Shown piece after piece: positions 1 to 5,999 of a stretch of 5,999 bases of DNA. How positions within the stretch are numbered: position 1 is the first letter of the stretch; every line of letters begins with the position of its first letter. Origin of the DNA: Desulfobacterales bacterium (GTDB lineage: Bacteria; Desulfobacterota; Desulfobacteria; Desulfobacterales; JAFDCJ01); the NCBI GenBank assembly GCA_029939875.1, contig JAOZSC010000050.1, positions 4,639-10,637 of the forward strand, in the 5' to 3' direction. A program made the translations under genes and the position numbers. The notes below the pieces were generated by a model. The model saw only the letters and a program-made list of their open reading frames with translations. It ran no database searches and was not told the origin of the DNA.

Positions 1-2979
1 ATCCAGCAGCGGGTTAATGAGGCCTTGGTGGACATGAGCAGCCGGCTGTCGATTCCGCTGGTGGCCAGCAATGATTGCCATTATCTGGACCAACAGGACG
101 TGCGCGCCCACGATGTCCTGCTGTGCATCCAGACCGGTAAAACCGTTCACGACTCCCAACGGCTTAAATTCAGTACCGACCAGCTTTATTTTAAATCCAA
201 AGCCGAGATGCACTCTTTTTTTAAGGCTTACCCGGAAGCGCTCAGCAATACGGTGGACATCGCCGCACGCTGCCACCTGGAGTTTGATTTTCAGACCTAT
301 CATTTTCCACGCTTTGACACCGGTGCCGATCAAAGTGCCGATGAATTGTTTGAAAAAGACGCGCGTGCGGGATTCCAACGGATCCTGCAGCGGTTGAAAA
401 AGAACAATGCCGACCTCGACGAGGCCCTTTACAATCAGCGCCTGGATTATGAAATCGGGGTCATCAAGAAGATGGGTTTTGCGGGATATTTTCTGATTGT
501 CGCTGATTTCATTCGTTACGCCAAACGCAAAGGAGTGCCTGTGGGACCGGGCCGGGGGTCCGCTGCCGGCAGCCTGGTGGCTTACAGCCTGGGAATTACC
601 GATCTGGACCCTATTGTCCACGGTCTGATCTTTGAGCGTTTTCTCAACCCGGCCCGAAAAAGCATGCCGGATATCGATGTGGATTTTTGCATTGAAGGCC
701 GGGAGGATATTTACAAATATGTGGCCCAAAAGTACGGTGGCGGTGATTATGTGGCCCAGATCATCACTTTCGGAAAACTCAAGACCCGAGCGGTTATCCG
801 TGATGTGGGCCGCGCCCTGGACATCCCCCTGCGGGAGGTGGACGCGATTGCAAAGATGGTGCCCGATGTGCTCAACATCAGTCTGGATGCTGCCCTGAAA
901 CAGGAGCACCACCTGGCGGAACTGGTCGAAACAGATCCCCAGGTGGCCGAACTGATACAGATCTGCCGGGTGCTGGAAGGCCTTCCGCGGCATGCCTCCA
1001 CCCATGCCGCGGGCGTGGTCATCTCCGATCGTCCCCTGGTGGACTATCTTCCCCTGTACCGGGGTAAAAAGGGGGAGGTGGTCACTCAGTTCGACATGAA
1101 AATTGTCGAAAAGATCGGCCTGGTAAAATTCGATTTTCTCGGCCTGCGCAACCTGACCGTAATCGCCAAAACCCTGACGTTGATAGCCCGACAGGACAAA
1201 CAGCCGCCGGACCTGGAAAACATTGACCTGGCTGATTCCGCCACCTACCGTCTTCTGGCCGCCGGAGATACCACCGGTGTGTTTCAGCTGGAAAGCTCGG
1301 GCATGAAGGATTTGCTGGTGCGCTTGAAGCCCGAGTCTTTTGATGATGTCATCGCGCTGGTGGCGCTATACCGGCCCGGTCCGATGGAAAGCGGCATGAT
1401 AGACGATTATGTCGCCCGCAAACACGGCAAAAAAGCTGTAAAGTACCTGGTACCTGAGCTGGAAACGATTTTAAAAGAGACGTACGGAGTGATTGTCTAT
1501 CAGGAGCAGGTCATGAAAATTGCCGGTGCCTTGGCCAGTTATTCCATGGCCGAGGCCGATGACCTGCGCAAGGCCATGGGTAAAAAGATAACGGAGATCA
1601 TGACCCGGCACCGTGAACGTTTTGTGCAGGGGGCCACGGAAAATCAAATCCCGGTGGACAAGGCCACCCAGATTTTCGACCTGATTGAAAAATTCGGCGG
1701 ATACGGTTTCAACAAATCCCACAGTGCCGCCTATGCGCTGATTGCTTACCAAACCGCTTATCTCAAGGCGCATTTTCCACTGGAGTTCATGGCTTCGTTG
1801 CTGACCAGTGAAATGCATTCCACCGACGGGGTGGTAAAGTTTATCGCCGAATGCAGGCATCACGATATTGCAATTTTGCCTCCGGATATCAATAGTGGCG
1901 AACAGGAATTTACCGTGTCAGGTTCCAAAATTTGCTTTGGACTGGTGGCGGTTAAAAATGTCGGTGAAAGCGCGATAGAGGCCATCGTCGAAGCCCTGGG
2001 CGATCAGCGCTTTGTCTCTCTGTTTGACTTCTGCGAGCGGGTGGATCTGAAAAAAGTTAACAAGCGAGTGATTGAAAGCCTGATCAAATGCGGTGCATTT
2101 GACTGTACCGGGGAAAAACGCTCCCGGATGATGGCGGCCCTGGAAAGCGCTCTTGATTATGGCCAGCGGGTCCAGCGCGAACGCAACGATCCCCAGATGG
2201 GCCTGTTTGACATGGGCGACAGCCGGCCCAGCATCAATTTGCCGGAGTTGCCGCAAATTGATGAATGGGATGCGAAGCAGTATCTGAGTTTTGAAAAGGA
2301 AGCCCTCGGGTTTTACCTGTCCGGTCATCCCCTGACCCGTTATGAAGCCATCCTGGACAAGTTTACCAATGCCAATGCAATTTCCATCAAAGAACTGGCC
2401 GACGGTGGCGCGGTGCGCATCGGAGGCCTGGTGCAAAATGTCAAGATCATCAAAACCCGCAAAGGAGACCAGATGGGCTTCGTGACCATTGAAGACCGGC
2501 ATGGTTCAGTGGAAGTCGTCGTTTTTGCGCGGGTTTTTGCCGTCACTCGGGATTTGCTGGTGGAAGATGTCCCCATTCTGGTGCAGGGACATCTTCAGAA
2601 AGATGAACAGTCGGTTAAAATTCTGGCAGACGAGCTTATACCGGTGGAAAAGGCCGAGGAAACCTGGGCGGCCAGTGTACATTTCAACCTGGAAATCACT
2701 CGCACGGACCGGGAAACACTGACCCGGCTGCGCGATATTCTTCAACGGCATCCCGGCACCTGCCCGGCATTCATTCACCTGCGCAGCACGGATAACACGG
2801 ACTGTCTGATTTCATTGCCGGATGCGTTCAAATTAAAGGCCAGCGGTCTGCTGACCCGTGAAATCAACGATTTTCTAGGCTACCGGGCAGTGGAAACGCG
2901 CTGCGCAACGGTGAGCGCGACCGCCGCGGCCAACGGTAACGGCCGCAACGGCAGAAAAGGCAGGGCCATGTATGGATAA
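1..2979 (+). CDS. dnaE: DNA polymerase III alpha subunit, 5'-truncated by the window edge
   Basis: This is the catalytic subunit of the replicative DNA polymerase III, which extends DNA at the fork while tethered to the beta clamp. The frame is open from base 1, so the gene begins upstream. The window holds 992 residues against about 1,160 for the family, so about 170 N-terminal residues are missing. Visible in order: the end of the PHP domain with an intact Asn-Asp-x-His motif (70-81); the polymerase motif GPGRGSAAGS (544-573); the catalytic PDIDVDF, with aspartates at 676-678 and 682-684; HASTHAAGVVIS (991-1026); the third catalytic aspartate in KFDFLGL (1132-1134); RPGPMESGM (1372-1398); FGGYGFNKSHSAAYAL (1693-1740); a beta-clamp-binding pentapeptide QMGLF (2194-2208); and an OB-fold region (about 2401-2640). 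The protein ends in a basic Gly/Asn/Arg-rich tail. The last 8 nt overlap the next gene. The many conserved polymerase motifs leave little doubt. Length and domain order fit DnaE rather than PolC, which has an inserted exonuclease domain. Confidence 0.98.
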   Translation: MQQRVNEALVDMSSRLSIPLVASNDCHYLDQQDVRAHDVLLCIQTGKTVHDSQRLKFSTDQLYFKSKAEMHSFFKAYPEALSNTVDIAARCHLEFDFQTYHFPRFDTGADQSADELFEKDARAGFQRILQRLKKNNADLDEALYNQRLDYEIGVIKKMGFAGYFLIVADFIRYAKRKGVPVGPGRGSAAGSLVAYSLGITDLDPIVHGLIFERFLNPARKSMPDIDVDFCIEGREDIYKYVAQKYGGGDYVAQIITFGKLKTRAVIRDVGRALDIPLREVDAIAKMVPDVLNISLDAALKQEHHLAELVETDPQVAELIQICRVLEGLPRHASTHAAGVVISDRPLVDYLPLYRGKKGEVVTQFDMKIVEKIGLVKFDFLGLRNLTVIAKTLTLIARQDKQPPDLENIDLADSATYRLLAAGDTTGVFQLESSGMKDLLVRLKPESFDDVIALVALYRPGPMESGMIDDYVARKHGKKAVKYLVPELETILKETYGVIVYQEQVMKIAGALASYSMAEADDLRKAMGKKITEIMTRHRERFVQGATENQIPVDKATQIFDLIEKFGGYGFNKSHSAAYALIAYQTAYLKAHFPLEFMASLLTSEMHSTDGVVKFIAECRHHDIAILPPDINSGEQEFTVSGSKICFGLVAVKNVGESAIEAIVEALGDQRFVSLFDFCERVDLKKVNKRVIESLIKCGAFDCTGEKRSRMMAALESALDYGQRVQRERNDPQMGLFDMGDSRPSINLPELPQIDEWDAKQYLSFEKEALGFYLSGHPLTRYEAILDKFTNANAISIKELADGGAVRIGGLVQNVKIIKTRKGDQMGFVTIEDRHGSVEVVVFARVFAVTRDLLVEDVPILVQGHLQKDEQSVKILADELIPVEKAEETWAASVHFNLEITRTDRETLTRLRDILQRHPGTCPAFIHLRSTDNTDCLISLPDAFKLKASGLLTREINDFLGYRAVETRCATVSATAAANGNGRNGRKGRAMYG

Positions 2980-4330
2980 AGCCAAAAACAATGTCTATGC
3001 CATCCTGCTGGCGGGAGGTACGGGCACACGGCTGTGGCCGGTCTCCCGTCAGCTTTATCCCAAGCAGCTGGTCAAGTTCATCGGTGATGATTCTCTGGTG
3101 CAAAGCACTATCAAACGGCTGGCACCCGTGCTGGACCCCCGGTGTGTTAGAATCGTATGCGGCGAGCAGCATTTTCATGAAACAGCCCGCCATCTGGAAG
3201 GCATCGGATTGGCGCCCGCAGGCAAGATCATCACCGAGCCCGGCGGCCGTAACACTGCTCCGGCCATCTTACTGGCCATTTTGAACATCCTGGCCGGCGA
3301 CGACGATGCCGTGCTGTGCGTTTTTCCGGCCGATCATGTCATCGGGGATATCACGCGGTTTCACCAGCGGCTGCAGGATGCCATCGGGCTGGCCCAGGAA
3401 GGTTTTATTGTGACCTTCGGCATTACTGCCAATTACCCGGAAACCGGTTACGGGTATGTGGAAGGCGGTGAAAAAGTCGCCCACGGCGCTTTGAGAATCA
3501 GACGCTTTGTCGAAAAACCGGACGAAGCCACCGCCCGGAAATACATTAAAGCCGGAAATTTTTTCTGGAACAGCGGCATGTTCGCCTTTAAAGCCTCGGT
3601 GATGCTGGATGAATTTAAGGTGTACCAGCCTTCGCTGTTCGATCAGATGAAGGCCATTTTTGCCCCGCAATCCCCCATCCCGGCAGAGGGCTACAACCGG
3701 CTGCCGGACATTTCCATTGATTATGCCATCATGGAGCAAACCACCCGGGGCGTGGTGCTGCCGTCTGATTTCGGTTGGAGCGACATCGGGTCGTGGAAAT
3801 CCCTGTATGATTTTTTACCCAAAGATGCCGACCGCAATGTCATTGACGGTGATATCATCACCAACAATACCCGCAATTGCTTCATCCTGGGACGTGACCG
3901 TTTGATCGCCACCAATCATCTTGACAACATGGTGGTGGTGGAAACACCGGACTCGGTTTTTGTTTCGGATCTGGATCACAGCCGGGATGTCAAATCCATT
4001 GTCGCACGCCTCAAAGCCAAGGGAAGAAAAGAATTCCACCAGCATCGCACCGTTCATTTGCCCTGGGGCAGTCAAACACTGCTGGAACAAAAAAATGATG
4101 CCGTTGTTTGCCGGCTGGTGATTTATCCTGGCTCGGATTTCAGCCTTGAGCTCGACAGGCATGGTTGCACCCATCTGCTGGCGGTAAAGGGTGTTACCGG
4201 GGTTCACAGCGGTGGAAAAACTCGTATGCTGAATCCGGGAGAGTCGTTGGTTTTTACGCAAAAAGACGCTGTGCGCCTCGAAAATCTCCAGGACGGCCCG
4301 GTATATCTGATCCAGGTGCAGGTGGGGTGA
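2972..4330 (+). CDS. manC: Mannose-1-phosphate guanylyltransferase with degenerate C-terminal isomerase (cupin) domain
   Basis: This cytoplasmic enzyme joins mannose-1-phosphate and GTP to make GDP-mannose, the donor for capsule, O-antigen and other polysaccharides. Residues 1-350 form the nucleotidyltransferase domain. They carry the signature GGTGTRLWPVSR...PKQ (15-32), EPGGRNTAPA (89-98), PADH (119-122), ETGYGY (157-162), FVEKPD (179-184), FWNSGMF (198-204) and GWSDIGSW (268-275). Residues from about 360 match the cupin that acts as mannose-6-phosphate isomerase in bifunctional ManC/AlgA/CpsB proteins, opening with LPWGS (363-367). The usual QxHxHRxExW metal site is eroded here, and the second-motif histidine is Val434. 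The protein stops at 452 residues, shorter than the usual ~470-480, and lacks the conserved acidic tail. I therefore infer a guanylyltransferase without isomerase activity. The ATG at 2972 overlaps the dnaE stop by 8 nt, with the purine-rich stretch 2953-2965 as a weak ribosome site, so translational coupling is likely. Confidence 0.95.
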   Translation: MDKAKNNVYAILLAGGTGTRLWPVSRQLYPKQLVKFIGDDSLVQSTIKRLAPVLDPRCVRIVCGEQHFHETARHLEGIGLAPAGKIITEPGGRNTAPAILLAILNILAGDDDAVLCVFPADHVIGDITRFHQRLQDAIGLAQEGFIVTFGITANYPETGYGYVEGGEKVAHGALRIRRFVEKPDEATARKYIKAGNFFWNSGMFAFKASVMLDEFKVYQPSLFDQMKAIFAPQSPIPAEGYNRLPDISIDYAIMEQTTRGVVLPSDFGWSDIGSWKSLYDFLPKDADRNVIDGDIITNNTRNCFILGRDRLIATNHLDNMVVVETPDSVFVSDLDHSRDVKSIVARLKAKGRKEFHQHRTVHLPWGSQTLLEQKNDAVVCRLVIYPGSDFSLELDRHGCTHLLAVKGVTGVHSGGKTRMLNPGESLVFTQKDAVRLENLQDGPVYLIQVQVG

Positions 4331-4425
4331 GCGCCGGCATAAAAAAATAGAATCAGTTCACGATCAGTTGTGTTAAGTATGGCAAAATAAATGGGTTGTT
4401 GCCAATTTAACGGGCTCTATTTCAG
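4331..4425. other. Intergenic stretch with no recognisable signal
   Basis: These 95 nt after the manC stop are more AT-rich than the flanking genes and contain short A runs. I see no convincing promoter, ribosome site or ORF. A short pairing of GGCAA (4381-4385) with TTGCC (4399-4403) around a 13-nt loop is too weak to call. Because the flanking genes converge here, the stretch is most simply the 3' untranslated region of the manC transcript. Confidence 0.5.
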
Positions 4426-4523
4426 AGGGTCCAAGGAGTCAAGGATTCAGGGGTTCAAGTGACCCGCCTCAATAAGGCGGATAAAAACCCTCGAACCCTT
4501 GGCCCCTGGAATCCTTGAACCCT
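4426..4523. repeat. Imperfect ~98-nt palindrome with arms made of tandem GGTTCAAG-like octamers
   Basis: The left arm (4426-4459) and the reverse complement of the right arm (4490-4523) match at 26 of 34 positions without gaps, by hand count. Both arms read as AG followed by four consecutive octamers close to GGTTCAAG, for example GAGTCAAG on the left and GATTCCAG on the right (read on the minus strand). The 30-nt centre contains a second, perfect hairpin: CCGCCT (4464-4469) and AGGCGG (4475-4480) around a 5-nt loop. The element lies between convergent genes and abuts the terminator stem. The arrangement resembles REP/MITE-type intergenic repeats or a structured 3' end for both transcripts. 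No transposase and no clear target-site duplication are seen. Whether it recurs elsewhere in the genome cannot be judged from this window. Confidence 0.75.
4464..4480. other. Small hairpin at the centre of the palindrome
   Basis: CCGCCT and AGGCGG form a perfect 6-bp, GC-rich stem around the 5-nt loop CAATA. It would form the tip of the folded 98-nt element on either strand. No T run follows on either strand, so it is not a standard rho-independent terminator by itself. Confidence 0.55.
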
Positions 4524-4557
4524 CTTCTCCAACTAAATTGGAGAAGAACCGTTTTTT
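4524..4557 (+). terminator. Probable rho-independent terminator of the dnaE-manC unit
   Basis: CTTCTCCAA (4524-4532) and TTGGAGAAG (4538-4546) form a perfect 9-bp stem with a 5-nt loop. After five bases (AACCG) comes a run of six T (4552-4557), then CTTTTC. The T run lies on the plus strand only, so the structure should stop transcripts from manC. Read from the other strand the stem is followed by AGGGTTC, not T, so it is not bidirectional. The 5-nt gap between stem and T run makes it weaker than textbook examples. The terminator overlaps the 3' end of the opposing gene: the loop holds that gene's TAG stop, and the T run lies inside its coding sequence. Confidence 0.65.
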
Positions 4558-5555
4558 CTTTTCATATAGGCCGTTGTGGCCTCTTCCATTAGCAGGTGCC
4601 CCTGACCCGTGTATCTCGGGGAAAAATGAAAAACAGTAAACTGTTTAACTCCGGCCATGGCGGCGATGCGTCCGGCCTGGGAAGCGGTCAGGTGTTTTTT
4701 TCGGGCGGCAAGATCTGTCTGGGCGTTTAGAAATACGGCTTCAATAAAAAGTTGATCGGAATTTTCGACCAGCGCCACAATCCTTTCGGCGTTGGTCGGG
4801 CTGTACACCACATCAGTGATGTAACTGATTTTTTGCCCCGGCGTGATCCGGGCGATTTTGTCGGCCAGCTCTCCGAGCCGAAATCGGACGACCGGTGTGT
4901 GCTCGTTGTTGACAACATCAAATTGTTCATCCGGCTCGTCGCGGCGGTACAAGGACTGTTTGAAGCGTGTCAGCCAGGGGCCCGGTGCCAGCCCCAGCTG
5001 CTTTAGACCCTCTTTGATAATATTGACATGAAAGTCTTCTTGGAACGCAAAACCCAAACACGGGATGCCGTGATCAAGGAGGGCCGCCGAAACGGTAAAG
5101 CCCGGTTCAGCATGCACGACGCCGTCAAATGGCCGGCTGACAGCCTCTGCGTTCGGTTTAAACCCGTCTTGGCAGAGGAAGCGACCGGAAAGCGTATGTT
5201 GCTGATGAATCTCGATGGCTTGCAGGGTGAGGTGGTAGTTGAAATTGTCGACCAGGTTCCAGGCATAAGCAGATAGCTTGCCCTGCACATTGCGCAAAAA
5301 ACCTGGGGGACCGAAAAGCGTCAGGTGTTTGTCCCGGCCCAGAAAAAGACGCAGCAGGCGGTCAAAACCGATAAAATGGTCCATGTGGGTATGGGTGACA
5401 AAGGCGTGGCTGATTTTGAGAAGCTGCCGGGCCGTCAGACAGCCAGTGTCTCCCAGGTCGAAAATAATCGCGCGGTTTTGAAAAAGAAAAGGGATGAAAA
5501 GCCCGGGGTCCTCGAAGGGACCGTTGATCAGCCGGGGATGAAAGCTATGGCGCAT
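4533..5555 (-). CDS. RNase Z-like metallo-beta-lactamase-fold hydrolase
   Basis: This is a 340-residue metal-dependent hydrolase of the beta-lactamase fold, closest in motifs to ribonuclease Z (ElaC/RNase BN), which trims tRNA 3' ends. All expected zinc ligands are visible: HTHMDH (55-60), His162 in LLDHGIPCLGF, Asp248 in YITDVVY, and His310 in HFSPRY (310-315). RNase Z hallmarks also include LGLAPGPW (187-194), resembling the family's G-x-P-P-G-P segment, IEAVF (271-275), and HLTASQA (288-294), corresponding to the family's HST/HLT element. The N-terminus is unusual. It begins RHSFHPRLINGPFEDP and lacks the typical GTGS opening, and FDLGDTG (32-38) replaces the usual DCGEGTQ. This points to a separate subfamily whose substrate may not be tRNA. 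There is no signal peptide, so it is likely cytoplasmic. The ATG overlaps the upstream stop as TAATG, with no clear Shine-Dalgarno, suggesting reinitiation after the preceding gene. Fold and family are secure; the substrate is inferred. Confidence 0.88.
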   Translation of the reverse strand: MRHSFHPRLINGPFEDPGLFIPFLFQNRAIIFDLGDTGCLTARQLLKISHAFVTHTHMDHFIGFDRLLRLFLGRDKHLTLFGPPGFLRNVQGKLSAYAWNLVDNFNYHLTLQAIEIHQQHTLSGRFLCQDGFKPNAEAVSRPFDGVVHAEPGFTVSAALLDHGIPCLGFAFQEDFHVNIIKEGLKQLGLAPGPWLTRFKQSLYRRDEPDEQFDVVNNEHTPVVRFRLGELADKIARITPGQKISYITDVVYSPTNAERIVALVENSDQLFIEAVFLNAQTDLAARKKHLTASQAGRIAAMAGVKQFTVFHFSPRYTGQGHLLMEEATTAYMKRKNGSSPI

Positions 5556-5977
5556 TATGCGGGCAGGAATTTTTTAACTTGCTGATTGATGGTCAGATAG
5601 ATGTCTTCATCGGAGCCGAAAATATCCACCACATCCTTGTGAAGGATCAGTTTCTCGATTACAAAGGCGGTCACATAGACGCTTACGATATGCGGTTGGG
5701 GAACGAGGTTGCGAAGGGGCGCAATTTGATAATCAACGTCAAAATCATCGGCCCGGGTAAGTTTTTCCAGGCATTTGGTGATTTGCTCTTCCAGGGAATT
5801 CTTGCTCGTTGTTTCCACCAGGCCGTTTTCCACCAGTTTCATGGAAATGGCACTGGCAAGGGGTTCTGCGCAGTCCCTGACCTTGCTGATTGCCAGTCGG
5901 CGAAAGTGCTCCTTGGTTGATTCGATTTTGGATAAGATGCTGGCTTCGCGTGTACTTGGTCGGAATATTTTCCCCAT
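5555..5977 (-). CDS. Conserved-looking hypothetical protein, 140 residues, coupled to the RNase Z-like gene
   Basis: I do not recognise this protein's function. It is 140 residues with a basic N-terminus (MGKIFRPSTREASILSKIES). A central charged, probably helical section has the phrase AISMKLVENGLVE (43-55). A more hydrophobic C-terminal part includes PHIVSVYVTAFVIEKLILH and an acidic FGSDEDIYL. There is no signal peptide, convincing membrane segment, cysteine cluster or known catalytic motif. The central helix-then-acidic pattern faintly recalls the small DUF507 family, but I cannot establish that. Reality of the gene is supported by a strong Shine-Dalgarno sequence six bases before the ATG and by its TAA stop sharing a base with the next gene's ATG. 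It probably works with, or is made in fixed ratio to, the RNase Z-like enzyme; this is inference from coupling only. Confidence 0.82.
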   Translation of the reverse strand: MGKIFRPSTREASILSKIESTKEHFRRLAISKVRDCAEPLASAISMKLVENGLVETTSKNSLEEQITKCLEKLTRADDFDVDYQIAPLRNLVPQPHIVSVYVTAFVIEKLILHKDVVDIFGSDEDIYLTINQQVKKFLPA

Positions 5978-5983
5978 GGGCGG

Positions 5984-5990
5984 TCACCTT
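5984..5990 (-). promoter_or_regulatory. Shine-Dalgarno sequence of the 140-residue gene
   Basis: On the minus strand this reads AAGGTGA, separated by six bases (CCGCCC) from the ATG at 5977-5975. The match to the anti-Shine-Dalgarno and the spacing are both good, which fixes the start of the hypothetical gene. Only nine further bases, AT-rich, remain before the window edge, so the promoter cannot be seen. Confidence 0.8.
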
Positions 5991-5999
5991 AATTTATGT

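Noticed and set aside
1918..2502. 194-codon minus-strand ORF inside dnaE
   Set aside because: It lies wholly within the well-supported dnaE coding sequence. Its translation shows no recognisable domain, and it is a reverse-frame artefact of GC-biased codons.
3269..3739. 156-codon minus-strand ORF inside manC
   Set aside because: It is antisense to conserved nucleotidyltransferase motifs, with no ribosome site or family resemblance.
3815..4261. 148-codon minus-strand ORF inside manC
   Set aside because: It is fully covered by the manC frame, whose protein matches its family across this region. The antisense translation has no recognisable motif.
4381..4403. Hairpin GGCAA/TTGCC after manC
   Set aside because: A 5-bp stem with a 13-nt loop is expected by chance, and no T run follows.
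4426..4523. tRNA or tRNA-like element, because GGTTCRA resembles the T-arm consensus
   Set aside because: No acceptor, D or anticodon arms can be formed; the similarity is confined to the repeated octamer.
4426..4523. CRISPR array
   Set aside because: The repeat units are 8 nt and contiguous, with no spacers, and the arms are inverted relative to each other.
4426..4523. Transposon insertion with target-site duplication
   Set aside because: The flanks (TTTCAG on the left, CTTCTC on the right) show no direct duplication, and there is no coding content.
5579..5920. 113-codon plus-strand ORF opposite the 140-residue gene
   Set aside because: The minus-strand gene has a strong ribosome site and a coupled stop/start. 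The plus-strand frame has neither.

Overview
The window carries four protein genes in two convergent two-gene units. Base composition is moderately GC-rich. The protein features and the octamer-built intergenic palindrome resemble what I associate with Desulfobacterota (former Deltaproteobacteria, Desulfobacterales-like). That placement is inference from general familiarity, because the window holds no rRNA or other decisive marker.

Plus strand, 1-4330: the 3' part of dnaE (replicative DNA polymerase III alpha subunit, whose first ~170 codons lie upstream) overlaps by 8 nt the start of a manC-type mannose-1-phosphate guanylyltransferase gene. ManC makes GDP-mannose for surface polysaccharides. 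Its nucleotidyltransferase domain looks fully intact, but its C-terminal cupin, which in bifunctional relatives is the mannose-6-phosphate isomerase, has lost nearly all of its metal-ligand motif. The overlap suggests dnaE and manC are co-transcribed and translationally coupled, although their functions are unrelated.

Intergenic, 4331-4532: about 95 nt with no clear signal are followed by a ~98-nt imperfect palindrome (4426-4523). Each 34-nt arm is built from four tandem octamers resembling GGTTCAAG, and a small hairpin sits in the centre. Directly next to it is a 9-bp perfect stem-loop followed by a T run, a likely rho-independent terminator for the plus-strand unit. The loop of that hairpin contains the stop codon of the opposing gene.

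Minus strand, 5977-4533: a 140-residue protein of unknown function has a good Shine-Dalgarno sequence. It is joined by a TAATG stop/start overlap to a 340-residue metallo-beta-lactamase-fold hydrolase of the RNase Z type with all expected metal ligands. The unknown protein may act with, or be regulated alongside, the RNase Z-like enzyme.

No transposase, CRISPR array, tRNA, rRNA or phage feature is visible. The window is largely housekeeping. The most notable items are the octamer-built palindrome, the degenerate isomerase domain of ManC, and the tight coupling of the unknown protein to the RNase Z-like enzyme.
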